Shown here: positions 50,486 through 59,410 of the stretch, piece after piece
Numbering within the stretch: the first letter of the stretch is position 1
Layout: every line of letters starts with the position of its first letter
Assembly (NCBI GenBank): GCA_964461995.1
Contig: CAYWXL010000010.1
Location: 37,056-101,055, forward strand
Origin: JALSRK01 sp964461995
GTDB lineage: Bacteria > Acidobacteriota > Terriglobia > Bryobacterales > Bryobacteraceae
Reading direction: 5' to 3'
DNA: 64,000 bases
The notes under the pieces: model-generated
What the model saw: the letters and a program-made list of their open reading frames with translations, nothing else
Told to the model about the DNA's origin: nothing
Databases searched by the model: none
Translations under genes and position numbers: made by a program

Positions 50486-51730
50486 ATGTTTACTTCGTTT
50501 TCCACGGCACTGTCGGCGCTCAACGCGCATTCGACGGCCATCGACGTGGTCGGCAACAATCTGGCGAACCTGAACACGCCAGGATTCAAGAAAAGCGTCG
50601 TGGCTTTCCACGACCTGGTGACGCAATCGCTCGGCGCCGGGCTCGGCGAGACTCAGGTGGGGTTCGGCGTGGGGCGGCCGATCACCCTGCGGCAGTTCTC
50701 CCAGGGGGCGATCCAGTCCAGTTCCGGAGCCCTTGACGCCGCGATCCAGGGGGACGGTTTCCTGGTCGTGAAGGACAGTGCGGGCGCAATTCTCTATACC
50801 CGCGGCGGCCACCTGCAGGTGGACAAAGACGGCAATCTGATAACGTCTACGGGCGAGCGTCTGCAGGGCTGGACCAAGTCGGGCGGCGTTCTGGATACGA
50901 ATGGGCCCATTCGCGACATCGTCGTGCCGGTCGGAAGTCTCAAGGCTCCGGTGGCGAGTACCAAGTTCTCCTTCGACTTGAACTTGGACGCGGCCGCGTC
51001 TTCCGGTCCGCCGCCCGACACTTTCTCTTCGTCCATCGAAGTCTTCGATTCCCTCGGCGTCTCTCATGTCATCACGGTGACCTTCACGAAGAGCGCGACG
51101 CCGAACCAGTGGGACTACGAGGTCACAGTGCCTGACGCAGACCTGACCTCCCCGTTCACCCCAGTGACCGGAACGCTCACTTTTGACGGCTCCGGCCGCC
51201 TCACGGATCCGCCTGCTGGAGGCCCGTTCCCGACCATCTCGATCACCGGACTCGTGAGCGGAGCCGAGGACATGGAGCTGACGTGGGAGTTCTATGACGG
51301 GGCGACGCCTCGGATCACGCAGTATGCGCAGCCGTCGGCGCTCGCCGCCAATGCCCAGGACGGTTCCCCGGCCGCCCAGCTGGTCCGGGTCGGCCTGGCC
51401 AACGGCGGCGCTGTGCTCGCGCAGTACTCCAATGGTCACCAGGAGGTCGTCGGCCAACTCGCGATGGCGGCGGTCCGGAACCCGGAGTCGCTGATCGCCG
51501 TAGGGAGAAACAACTTTCAGTTGAGCGCCCGGAGTGCGCTTCCCGCCATCGGCCTGCCCGGTACCGGCGGGCGCGGGATGATCATCGGCGGAGCGGTGGA
51601 AGCCTCAACCGTGGACATCGCCGAAGAGTTCACCAACCTGATCGTCTTCCAGCGGGGCTACCAGGCCAACACCCGGGTCGTGACCACCGTGGACGAGCTG
51701 AGCCAGGAGACGATCAACCTCAAGCGGTAA
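50486..51730 (+). CDS. flgE: Flagellar hook protein FlgE
   Basis: A 414-residue hook subunit: N-terminal FSTALSALNAHSTAIDVVGN, NNLANLNTPGFKKSV, a long central domain (DTFSSSIEVFDSLGVSHVIT), and the C-terminal VDIAEEFTNLIVFQRGYQAN, TRVVTTVDELSQETINLKR. Strong GGAGGTGA before the ATG. Normal length. Part of the rightward operon. Confidence 0.96.
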   Translation: MFTSFSTALSALNAHSTAIDVVGNNLANLNTPGFKKSVVAFHDLVTQSLGAGLGETQVGFGVGRPITLRQFSQGAIQSSSGALDAAIQGDGFLVVKDSAGAILYTRGGHLQVDKDGNLITSTGERLQGWTKSGGVLDTNGPIRDIVVPVGSLKAPVASTKFSFDLNLDAAASSGPPPDTFSSSIEVFDSLGVSHVITVTFTKSATPNQWDYEVTVPDADLTSPFTPVTGTLTFDGSGRLTDPPAGGPFPTISITGLVSGAEDMELTWEFYDGATPRITQYAQPSALAANAQDGSPAAQLVRVGLANGGAVLAQYSNGHQEVVGQLAMAAVRNPESLIAVGRNNFQLSARSALPAIGLPGTGGRGMIIGGAVEASTVDIAEEFTNLIVFQRGYQANTRVVTTVDELSQETINLKR

Positions 51731-51749
51731 GGACGGGGCATGGTAGCCG

Positions 51750-51998
51750 ATGGAGTCCGACGATCCCATCAAGAACTTCGCTGATCTCCCATTACCTATC
51801 GACGTCGAGCTAGACCGCCAGATCATGCCCGTCAAGCGGATTCTGCAGCTTGAGAAGGGCAGCGTCATCAAATTCAGCCGCTCGGCTGGCGAGAACATCG
51901 ACATCCTCGTCGGCGGGGCGCTGGTGGCTTCCGGCGAGATCGTGGTCCTCGAAGAGACGATGGGCGTTCGGATCACGGATTTCAACGACGAGGAGTGA
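51750..51998 (+). CDS. fliN: Flagellar motor switch protein FliN (short)
   Basis: An 82-residue SpoA-domain protein: DLPLPIDVELDRQIMPVKRI, LQLEKGSVIKFSRSAGENID, ILVGGALVASGEIVVLEETM, GVRITDF. FliN lies in the C ring with FliM and FliG. This is the minimal form, starting directly with the SpoA domain. A second FliN-type gene lies at 59411. Confidence 0.92.
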   Translation: MESDDPIKNFADLPLPIDVELDRQIMPVKRILQLEKGSVIKFSRSAGENIDILVGGALVASGEIVVLEETMGVRITDFNDEE

Positions 51999-52002
51999 GG
52001 GC

Positions 52003-52299
52003 ATGGAGATTTACGTCCAACTGATGGCGGCTGCGGCCGTGGTCGGCCTGGCCGCGCTGGTCGCCTGCTTGCTGAAGCGTGGGGGATTGCTTTCCCGGGG
52101 AGGGCTTCGGCGGCGCGGCCGGTGGCTCGCCCCGGTGGAGCGGCTGGCTCTCACGCCTCAGCACACGCTGCACGTTGTGCGGGTGCGGGACAGGGCGGTG
52201 CTGGTCGCCTCGCATGGAGGCGGCTGCGACGTGCTTGGCTCGTGGCCATGGGAACCTGGCGGCTCCTCGCGGCGGGAGGAGGAGTCACGGGAGGGCTGA
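52003..52299 (+). CDS. fliO: FliO-like flagellar biosynthesis protein
   Basis: A 98-residue protein with one membrane helix (LMAAAAVVGLAALVACLL), a basic stretch, and a small beta domain VERLALTPQHTLHVVRVRDR (AVLVASHG), which is the FliO pattern. FliO assists assembly of the FliPQR gate. The tail is charged. Its TGA overlaps the fliP ATG. Position between fliN and fliP is canonical. Confidence 0.82.
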   Translation: MEIYVQLMAAAAVVGLAALVACLLKRGGLLSRGGLRRRGRWLAPVERLALTPQHTLHVVRVRDRAVLVASHGGGCDVLGSWPWEPGGSSRREEESREG

Positions 52300-53015
52300 T
52301 GGCGGCGCGGACGTCCCTGGCGATTCTCTGTCTCACCTTGGCGGCGCGAGGGCAGCCGGTCGCCAGCGCCGCGGCCGGTTCCCCGGAAGTTCTCGGCGTT
52401 CCAATGCAGATCGTCGTCCTGCTGACGGCGTTGACCCTCTTGCCGGCCCTCGTCATTTCCGTGACGCCGTTCTTGCGCATCACCATCGTCTTACACTTTC
52501 TGCGGCAGGCGCTGGGGACGCAGACTACCCCGTCGAACCAGGTCTTGATCGGCCTCGCCTTGTTCCTGACCTTTCTGATCATGCAGCCCGTGGCTGCCCG
52601 CGTCTACTCCGACGGGTGGGCGCCGCTCGAGCGCGGCGAGATCACTCCCACCGAGGCTCTGAACCGCGCCTCGGCGCCTCTGCGCGGCTTTCTGCTGCAC
52701 TACGTTCGGGAGAAAGACGTCGCCCTCATCGTCGAACTCTCCCGAATGCCTCCGCCGGACACCCCCGAGGAGCTGCAGCTCAGAGTGCTTGTGCCCGCCT
52801 ATATCCTCTCGGAGCTGCGCACTGGGTTCCAGATCGGCGCGGTGCTGTTTCTGCCCTTCCTGGTCATCGACCTCGTGGTCGCCTCGGTCACCCTTTCGAT
52901 CGGGATGGTGCAGTTGCCGCCGGTGATGGTCTCGGCGCCGTTCAAGGTGCTGTTGTTCGTTCTCGTGGACGGCTGGAATCTTGTCGTTGGATCGCTGGTC
53001 CGGAGCTTTTATTAA
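52299..53015 (+). CDS. fliP: Flagellar export gate protein FliP
   Basis: A 238-residue membrane protein of the type III export gate, with a signal-like N-terminus followed by four helices. Conserved segments: TPFLRITIVLHFLRQALGTQ, PSNQVLIGLALFLTFLIMQP, VLVPAYILSELRTGFQIGAV and MVQLPPVMVSAPFKVLLFVL. I take ATG 52299 because GGGAGGG precedes it and it gives a normal FliP length; longer frames upstream are fliO in another phase. Confidence 0.95.
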   Translation: MAARTSLAILCLTLAARGQPVASAAAGSPEVLGVPMQIVVLLTALTLLPALVISVTPFLRITIVLHFLRQALGTQTTPSNQVLIGLALFLTFLIMQPVAARVYSDGWAPLERGEITPTEALNRASAPLRGFLLHYVREKDVALIVELSRMPPPDTPEELQLRVLVPAYILSELRTGFQIGAVLFLPFLVIDLVVASVTLSIGMVQLPPVMVSAPFKVLLFVLVDGWNLVVGSLVRSFY

Positions 53016-53037
53016 ACGTCGGGAGGCGGCGGAAGCA

Positions 53038-53307
53038 GTGACGGAGCAACAGGTGGTAGATATCGTTCGTCAGGCGTTGATCGCTACGTTCTGGTTGAGC
53101 CTGCCGCTGCTGGCGGTGGGGTTCTTTGCCGGGGCCGTCATGGGGTTGGTGCAGATCCTGACCTCGATTCAGGACTCGGCCTTCGGAACGGTGCCCCGAC
53201 TGGCCGCTTTCCTTGCCGCGAGCTTCCTGTTCTTGCCTTGGATGTTGACGCGGATCGTCGCGTACACGACGGCGCTATTCGGGGACTTGAGTCGTTATGC
53301 CCGTTGA
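53038..53307 (+). CDS. fliQ: Flagellar export gate protein FliQ
   Basis: An 89-residue, two-helix membrane protein, the standard FliQ length: EQQVVDIVRQALIATFWLSL, LPLLAVGFFAGAVMGLVQIL, TSIQDSAFGTVPRLAAFLAA. Start at GTG 53038 (GGAGGCGG upstream), as its next residues TEQQVVDI match family starts. It overlaps fliR by 11 bases. Confidence 0.94.
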   Translation: MTEQQVVDIVRQALIATFWLSLPLLAVGFFAGAVMGLVQILTSIQDSAFGTVPRLAAFLAASFLFLPWMLTRIVAYTTALFGDLSRYAR

Positions 53308-54076
53308 ATTCCCCTTGCCGCTGAGCGCCGTGCTGGGAGGCGCGCTCGTGTTGGCTCGCGTCGCCGGAGCCTTCAGCGTCGTACCCCTGCCCGGGCGCGG
53401 AGCGTTTCCGGCCGGGGCTCGGATCGTCTTGTCGCTGGCGATCACGGCCGCCCTGTTGCCGGTTTGGCCGGTTGTAGAACCCGCCGGGATCCGCCCCGGT
53501 ATGTTTCTCGCGTGGCTGCTGCCGGAGATCGCCTTCGGACTCACGGTGGGCGTGGCGGTGGGCATGTTGAACGAAGCCTTCGTTCTGGCCAGCCAGATAT
53601 TTGGTCTTCAGGCCGGTTTCGGCTATGCGACCACGATCGACCCGACCAGCCAGGCCGATAGCAGCGTCCTGCAGATCCTGGCCCATTTGAGCGCCGGCCT
53701 GCTGTTTTTCTCGGCCGGGCTGGACCGGGAAGTGATCCGGACTTTCGCTTTGAGCCTCGAGAGATGGCCGCCCGGGAGCTATGCCGTCACGCCGGACCTC
53801 GTGGAGTTGCTCGTTCACGCCGGCGCGGTGATGTTCTCGACCGCGGTTCGTTTGGCGTTGCCCGTGGTCGGCTTGCTGCTGCTGGTGGACGTCTCGCTGG
53901 CGCTGCTGGGTCGGATCAACGCCCAGCTCCAGTTGTTGATGCTGGCGTTTCCAGCCAAGATGCTGGCTTCGGTCGCGGTGCTGGCGCTGATCACATCGTC
54001 GCTGCCGGCCCTCTATGCGCAGGCGGCCCGTCCGCTGGCAGGTTTGCTCAACGAACTGGCCCGCGGGGGCGGATGA
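53297..54076 (+). CDS. fliR: Flagellar export gate protein FliR
   Basis: A 259-residue membrane protein with about six helices, completing the FliPQR gate. Family-like segments: LVLARVAGAFSVVPLPGRG, GVAVGMLNEAFVLASQIFGL, QAGFGYATTIDPTSQADSSV and LQILAHLSAGLLFFSAGLDR, then LPVVGLLLLVDVSLALLGRI. Ends 15 bases before flhB. Confidence 0.94.
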   Translation: MPVEFPLPLSAVLGGALVLARVAGAFSVVPLPGRGAFPAGARIVLSLAITAALLPVWPVVEPAGIRPGMFLAWLLPEIAFGLTVGVAVGMLNEAFVLASQIFGLQAGFGYATTIDPTSQADSSVLQILAHLSAGLLFFSAGLDREVIRTFALSLERWPPGSYAVTPDLVELLVHAGAVMFSTAVRLALPVVGLLLLVDVSLALLGRINAQLQLLMLAFPAKMLASVAVLALITSSLPALYAQAARPLAGLLNELARGGG

Positions 54077-54091
54077 GCCAGGAGGGGGACC

Positions 54092-55180
54092 GTGAGCGAT
54101 AAGCAGCAGCGCACCGAGCAGCCGACGCAGCGGCGCATCGACAAGGCCCGCAAGGAGGGCAACTTCCCGGTCAGCCGGGAGTTCGTCTCCGCCGTCCAGT
54201 TCGCCGCTTTCGTCGCCTTGCTTGCCGTCTTCGCTCCCGACGCCGTCGGCGGACTCGGCCGCCTCACTCGGACGCTGCTTGGGTTCGGTTTCCGACAGGA
54301 ACTCACCCCGGCGGTGGTCGAGCACCTCTTCGACCACGTGCTGGTTCCCGCCTCCCTACCACTTCTCGGCGCTGGCTTGGCGCTAGTGGTGTTGAGCTTT
54401 GGCGTGCAGCTTCTTAACACCAGGATGGGCATCGCCTACAAGAAGCTGCTACCGGACTGGAGCCGCCTCGATCCGGCGAAACGGCTCGCGAACCTTCCCC
54501 GCCAGAACGTACCTCAGTTCGTCCAGGCGGCCGTCCTGCTGCCTCTGTTCCTGACCATCGTCGCTATGGTGGCGGCGGGAGAGTTCGCCTCGTTTCTGGC
54601 GTTGCCCCTGCTGGGTGCTCGGGCGGCGATGGCCCGGGTGGGCGGCATTCTCCAGGAACTGCTTTGGAAGGCCGCCGGCGCTTTCCTCGTGCTTGGCTGC
54701 GTCGATCTCGTCCGGCAGCGGCGCCGTTACCGCCGCGACCTCATGATGACGAAGCAAGAGGTCCGCGACGAACTCAAAGAGGTCGAGGGCGACCCGCGCA
54801 CGAAGGCCCGCATCCGCCGTCTGCAGCGGTCGTTGCTCGAACGCCGGATGATGGACGGCGTCACCCGCTCGACCGCCGTCATCGTCAATCCCACCCACTA
54901 CGCCGTGGCAATCCTCTACGAAGCCGAATCGATGGCGGCGCCGAAGGTGACGGCGAAAGGGAAGAACTACCTCGCCCGCCGCATCCGGGAAAAGGCGCTC
55001 GAGCACGAGATCCCGATCGTCGAGAATCCCCCCTTGGCGCGGGCTCTCTATGAAGCCGCCGAGGTTGGGCAGGAGATTCCGATTCACCTGTACCGTGCCG
55101 TCGCCGAAATCCTGGCTTACATCTACCGCGTCATGGGCGGGCGTTTGCCCGGCCGGGGCGGGACGTCTTGGAGGAGATAG
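54092..55180 (+). CDS. flhB: Flagellar export switch protein FlhB
   Basis: A 362-residue protein with four N-terminal helices and a cytoplasmic domain. The autocleavage motif NPTH is intact near residue 267 (VIVNPTHYAVAILYE), after which the export specificity changes. The N-terminus (QRTEQPTQRRIDKARKEGNF) is typical. Start GTG 54092 with AGGAGGGG upstream. The C-terminal tail is short. Confidence 0.95.
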   Translation: MSDKQQRTEQPTQRRIDKARKEGNFPVSREFVSAVQFAAFVALLAVFAPDAVGGLGRLTRTLLGFGFRQELTPAVVEHLFDHVLVPASLPLLGAGLALVVLSFGVQLLNTRMGIAYKKLLPDWSRLDPAKRLANLPRQNVPQFVQAAVLLPLFLTIVAMVAAGEFASFLALPLLGARAAMARVGGILQELLWKAAGAFLVLGCVDLVRQRRRYRRDLMMTKQEVRDELKEVEGDPRTKARIRRLQRSLLERRMMDGVTRSTAVIVNPTHYAVAILYEAESMAAPKVTAKGKNYLARRIREKALEHEIPIVENPPLARALYEAAEVGQEIPIHLYRAVAEILAYIYRVMGGRLPGRGGTSWRR

Positions 55181-55183
55181 ACA

Positions 55184-57340
55184 ATGGCTGCACCCAGTTC
55201 CGCTGTGCAACAGGTGGGCGGCGCGCCGCTGAAGGCTCCGGAGCCGGCCAAGGGATCTGCCTCGTCCGGCCGCCGCGGCGTTCCCGTGGCTCCCGGCTTT
55301 CGCTTCGCCTTCCCCAGCGCCGGCTGGGGCGATCTGGCCGTGCCGGTGGCGGTCCTCGGGGTCGTGATGGCGATGATCACTCCCTTGCCGCCGGTCGTCC
55401 TCGACATACTGATCAGCGCGAACATCACCCTTTCGGTCATCGTCCTGCTGGTGTCGATGTACATCACCAGGCCGGTCGAGTTCAGCGTTTTCCCAACCAC
55501 CCTGCTGCTGCTGACAATGTTCCGCCTTGCCCTGAACGTCTCCTCTTCCCGTCTGATTCTGCTGAACGGCAACTCCGGCACCTCGGCCGCCGGCGAGGTG
55601 ATCGAAGCTTTCGGCAACTTCGTTGTGGGCGGCAGTTACATCATCGGCGCCGTCATCTTCCTGGTCCTGATCGCGATCCAGTACGTGGTGATCAACCATG
55701 GCGCCGTGCGCATCTCAGAGGTCACCGCCCGCTTCACCCTGGACGCGATGCCGGGCAAGCAGATGTCGATCGACTCGGACCTGAACGCCGGCCTCATCGA
55801 CGAGGCAGGCGCCCGGCAGCGCCGCAAGGAGCTGGCCGCCGAGTCGGAGTTCTACGGCGCCATGGACGGCGCCTCCCGCTTCACCCAGCGGGACGCCGTC
55901 GCCAGCATCATCATCACCGCCATCAATATCGTCGCCGGCTTCCTGATCGGTGTGCTACAGCACGGCATGGACTTCCGCACGGCGCTCGAGACCTACACCG
56001 TACTCACCATCGGAGACGGGCTCGTCACCGTGATTCCCGCATTGATGATCTCGGTCTCCGGCGGCTTGATCGTCACCCGCGCTAGCTCGGAGTCCCGCCT
56101 CGGCGCCGAGTTCCGCCGGCAGGTTTTCGGCAACCTGCAGCCGCTCTATCTCGCCGGGGCCGTTCTGGTCGTCATGGCGGCGTTTCCCGGGCTTCCGAAG
56201 GTTCCCTTCCTCGTTCTCGGTAGCGCTGTCGGGGGCTACGCTTGGCGGGCGGGCCGAAAAGCCGTCACTGCCAAAGAATCGGCGCCGGAGACCGTCAGGA
56301 AACCCACTCGTGAAAGCCTTGAGGAGCTTCTTCGCGTCGAGCCGCTCGCGATCGAGGTTGGGCTCGGGTTGGTGAGGCTGGTTGAGGGGGGAGCGGAATC
56401 CCCGCTGCTACGCCGAATCGCCGCCATTCGGCGCCAGTTGGCGGCCGAGCTGGGCTATCTGCTTCCGCCGGTCCGCGTCACCGACAACCTGGGCTTGAAA
56501 GCCGGCGAGTACGTGATTTCGCTTAAGGGCGTGGAAGTAGCGCGTTACGAAATCCAGCCCGGTTGCGAGCTGGCCATCGAACCGTCGGAGGGCAAGACCG
56601 AGAAGATCGAAGGCACGCCGACCAGAGAGCCCGCCTTCGGCATCCCGGCGGTGTGGGTGCCGGCGCCCGCCGCCGAGGGGGCGCGAAAAGCTGGTTACAC
56701 GGTCGTGGACGCCACCAGTTTGATAGGGACGCATCTGGCGGAGGTCGTCCGCACTCACGCCCACGAGCTATTCTCCCGCCAAGATGCCAAGGCATTGCTC
56801 GATCGCGTGGCCGCGAGCCATCCCCGCGTGGTCGAGGACTTGGTACCGAAATTGCTCCCTCTCAGTGCGGTGCAAAAGGTTTTACAGAACTTACTGCGGG
56901 AACGCGTTTCAATTCGGGACAGCGTTTCCATTTTGGAAGCTTTGGGTGAAGCCGCGCAGATCACCCGCAATCCGGTGTTGCTCACCGAGTACGTCCGCCA
57001 GGCGATCCGCCGCATGGTCGTCAAGCCGTATCTGAACCCCCGCAACGAGCTTCCGGCGTTTCTATTGGAGGCGGGGCTCGACCGGGAGATCGAAGCCGCT
57101 GTCGAGCACGGGGAACATACCAGTCATTTGAATCTGCCGCCGTTGCGGGTTCGGGAGATACTCGACCGGATTACAAAGGCGGTCGGCGGCGTGGCGACCC
57201 CCGTGGTGCTGCTCGCCGGTTCGGGTTCTCGATTCTTCGTTCGCCAGATCGCTGAACCGAGCCTGCCGAACTTGGTCGTGATCGCTCACGGTGAGATCCC
57301 GGGCGGAGTCAAGGTCGTGTCGCTGGGTGTTGTGCAGTGA
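55184..57340 (+). CDS. flhA: Flagellar export gate protein FlhA
   Basis: A 718-residue protein: about eight helices in the first half with the FHIPEP-type signature in MTPITLTSVIVL-like and RLALNVSSSRLILLNGN, EVTARFTLDAMPGKQMSIDS (cytoplasmic loop with the family's conserved residues), and a large cytoplasmic domain after about 360 (GVEVARYEIQPGCELAIEPS, FGIPAVWVPAPAAEGARKAG). It is the major export gate and docks chaperones. Full length. Confidence 0.96.
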   Translation: MAAPSSAVQQVGGAPLKAPEPAKGSASSGRRGVPVAPGFRFAFPSAGWGDLAVPVAVLGVVMAMITPLPPVVLDILISANITLSVIVLLVSMYITRPVEFSVFPTTLLLLTMFRLALNVSSSRLILLNGNSGTSAAGEVIEAFGNFVVGGSYIIGAVIFLVLIAIQYVVINHGAVRISEVTARFTLDAMPGKQMSIDSDLNAGLIDEAGARQRRKELAAESEFYGAMDGASRFTQRDAVASIIITAINIVAGFLIGVLQHGMDFRTALETYTVLTIGDGLVTVIPALMISVSGGLIVTRASSESRLGAEFRRQVFGNLQPLYLAGAVLVVMAAFPGLPKVPFLVLGSAVGGYAWRAGRKAVTAKESAPETVRKPTRESLEELLRVEPLAIEVGLGLVRLVEGGAESPLLRRIAAIRRQLAAELGYLLPPVRVTDNLGLKAGEYVISLKGVEVARYEIQPGCELAIEPSEGKTEKIEGTPTREPAFGIPAVWVPAPAAEGARKAGYTVVDATSLIGTHLAEVVRTHAHELFSRQDAKALLDRVAASHPRVVEDLVPKLLPLSAVQKVLQNLLRERVSIRDSVSILEALGEAAQITRNPVLLTEYVRQAIRRMVVKPYLNPRNELPAFLLEAGLDREIEAAVEHGEHTSHLNLPPLRVREILDRITKAVGGVATPVVLLAGSGSRFFVRQIAEPSLPNLVVIAHGEIPGGVKVVSLGVVQ

Positions 57341-57362
57341 AACCCGAACAAGGACGGACGCG

Positions 57363-58592
57363 ATGAAAATGAAATCCTACTTCGCTGACAGCGTTGAGGC
57401 GGCCGTGGAGCGGGCCCGCGCGGAACTCGGCCCCGAGGCGTTGTTGGTCTACTCCCGGGAAGCGCCGCCGGAGGCGCGCCGCCTGGGAAGTTACGAGGTG
57501 GTCTTCGCCGAGGCTCCTTCAGAGGGGCGCGCTGCGGCCGCGGTGGGGGAGCGAGGGGGCGCAGCGTCGTCAGGTTCATCTACCGCGGACGGGCGGAAAG
57601 CTGTTGCTGGAGTGGAACTCGCAGCCGAGCTGCGTGAGCTGCGGCGCCAAGTGGGCCGCATAGCGGCGGCCCTGGCTCGCGCGGGGAAGCTCTCGCCGCC
57701 GGAAGGTGCTTTTGAGCGCGCCGTAGAGATCGTGGCGGAAGAGCTCTCCGGCGTAGGCTTGCAAGCGGGTCCCTTCAGCGAACTGATGGTCGCGCTCTGG
57801 CGGTGCGCCGAAACCACCGCGATCGCTGGCGAGGAAGACCTAGCGCGGGCCTTGTGTGGCTGCCTGCGGGAGGAACTGGAGAAGAGGCTCTCCGTGGACG
57901 CCGGGTTGGGCCGGGCCGAAGGAGGAGGCCCCTTCGTGTTGTTGGCGGGGCCTGCCGGATCCGGCAAGACCACGACGCTCGTCAAACTCGCCGCGAGCCA
58001 CGTTCTCAAGCAGCGGCGGCCGGTGCAGATCCTGTCGCTCGACACGGTGCGTGTAGGCGCCGCGGGTCAACTGCAGAGCTATGCGGGCATTCTGGGGGTC
58101 GCGTGCCAGGTCTTGGAGTCACCTTCGGAACTTCCCCGGACTCTCCAGGGGCAAGAGAGCCACGACCTCGTCCTGATCGACACGCCGGGCTATTCAGCCC
58201 GCGACGCCGGCGCGCTCGTTGAACTGGGAGAGATCTTGGCCGACTGTCCTCCGGTGGAAGTTCACCTGGTTCTGTCGGCCGCGATGAAAACGGCCGACCT
58301 TCGCTGGGCGGTGGAGCGTTTCCGCCCGTTGCGGCCGGCGGGATTGATTTTCACGCACCTGGACGAGACCCGGTCGCCTGGATCGGTTGTCGCCGAAGCG
58401 ATCCAGACGGCGATGCCCGTCTCGTTTCTAGCTGCTGGAGAACGGATTCCGGAAGACCTGGAGCCGGCTTCGCCGGGCCGGGTGGTCGAGTTGTTGGTGG
58501 GCGGCGTCGAACGCCGGCTGGCTGCTGAGCTGGCCGGGGCGCCGTCGGAAGGATCGTTGCCCGGAAGGGCAGGGAGAGCGGCCGCGGCTTGA
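57363..58592 (+). CDS. flhF: Flagellar SRP-family GTPase FlhF
   Basis: A 409-residue SRP-type GTPase that sets flagellar position and number. The N-terminal MKSYFADSVEAAVERARAEL is typical, followed by a basic/Ala linker, then the GTPase domain: P-loop LLAGPAGSGKTTTLVKLA near 200, QILSLDTVRVGAAGQLQSYA, DLVLIDTPGYS and LIFTHLDETRSPG. FlhG (MinD-like), usually its partner and next gene, is not in this window. A 38-base gap leads to the sigma factor. Confidence 0.93.
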   Translation: MKMKSYFADSVEAAVERARAELGPEALLVYSREAPPEARRLGSYEVVFAEAPSEGRAAAAVGERGGAASSGSSTADGRKAVAGVELAAELRELRRQVGRIAAALARAGKLSPPEGAFERAVEIVAEELSGVGLQAGPFSELMVALWRCAETTAIAGEEDLARALCGCLREELEKRLSVDAGLGRAEGGGPFVLLAGPAGSGKTTTLVKLAASHVLKQRRPVQILSLDTVRVGAAGQLQSYAGILGVACQVLESPSELPRTLQGQESHDLVLIDTPGYSARDAGALVELGEILADCPPVEVHLVLSAAMKTADLRWAVERFRPLRPAGLIFTHLDETRSPGSVVAEAIQTAMPVSFLAAGERIPEDLEPASPGRVVELLVGGVERRLAAELAGAPSEGSLPGRAGRAAAA

Positions 58593-58630
58593 CGCGCGGC
58601 CGGTGAGAACGATGGCGGGACGGAGTGTAG

Positions 58631-59377
58631 ATGCACCCCTACAAGACAGCCTCGGAGTCGAAAGCTGAGGAGCGGGAGCGCCTAATCCTGGAGCACTTGC
58701 CGCAGGTGCGCCTCATCGCCCGGAGGATCCATGAAAGGCTGCCCGACAGCGTCAGCCTGGACGACTTGATCTCCACGGGCATCGTCGGGCTGATCTCGGC
58801 GATAGACAATTTCGACGCCAGTCACAAGGTCAAGCTCAAGACGTACGCCGAGTACAAGATCCGGGGCGCCATCCTCGACAGCTTGCGCGGACTCGACTGG
58901 GCGCCGCGGAAACAGCGCAAGAAAGCGAAGCAGATCGAGGCGGCCATCACGGTGCTCGAACAGCGACTGCAGCGAACCCCGTCGGAAGAGGAGATTGCCG
59001 CTGAGTTGGGCATCGAGTTGGATGAGTACCACTCCTGGCTGGTCGACGTTCGGGGGGTCAACTTGGGCAGTCTGGAAGCCACGGCCAACGAGGAAGACGG
59101 AAGGGAGTTGCTGCAGTTCATCTCCGATACCGAGGAGAACTGGCCGTCGCGGCTGGTCGAACGTTCGGAGTTGGAGCGGGTCCTCGCCGAGGCGATCGAA
59201 AAGATGCCTTATGTCGAAAGAACCATTCTGAGCCTGTACTACTACGAGGAACTCACGTTGCGCGAAGTGGCGAAGATCGTGAAGCTGCACGAATCCCGGG
59301 TCTCGCAGCTCAAGAGTCAGGCGATCCTGCGCCTCCGCAGCTACATCAAGAAGCGTTGGCCCAACGGCCGAGGCTGA
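58631..59377 (+). CDS. fliA: Sigma-28-type RNA polymerase sigma factor FliA/WhiG
   Basis: A 248-residue group-3 sigma factor. Region 2 has HLPQVRLIARRIHERLPDSV, SLDDLISTGIVGLISAIDNF and LKTYAEYKIRGAILDSLRGL (DWAPR follows, the FliA/WhiG marker); region 3 and region 4 follow (PYVERTILSLYYYEELTLRE, VAKIVKLHESRVSQLKSQAI). It likely transcribes late flagellar genes outside the window. FlgM is not seen here. Confidence 0.94.
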   Translation: MHPYKTASESKAEERERLILEHLPQVRLIARRIHERLPDSVSLDDLISTGIVGLISAIDNFDASHKVKLKTYAEYKIRGAILDSLRGLDWAPRKQRKKAKQIEAAITVLEQRLQRTPSEEEIAAELGIELDEYHSWLVDVRGVNLGSLEATANEEDGRELLQFISDTEENWPSRLVERSELERVLAEAIEKMPYVERTILSLYYYEELTLREVAKIVKLHESRVSQLKSQAILRLRSYIKKRWPNGRG

Positions 59378-59410
59378 ATGCGCGACTAGAAAAAGGGTCA
59401 TCGAGCAGCG

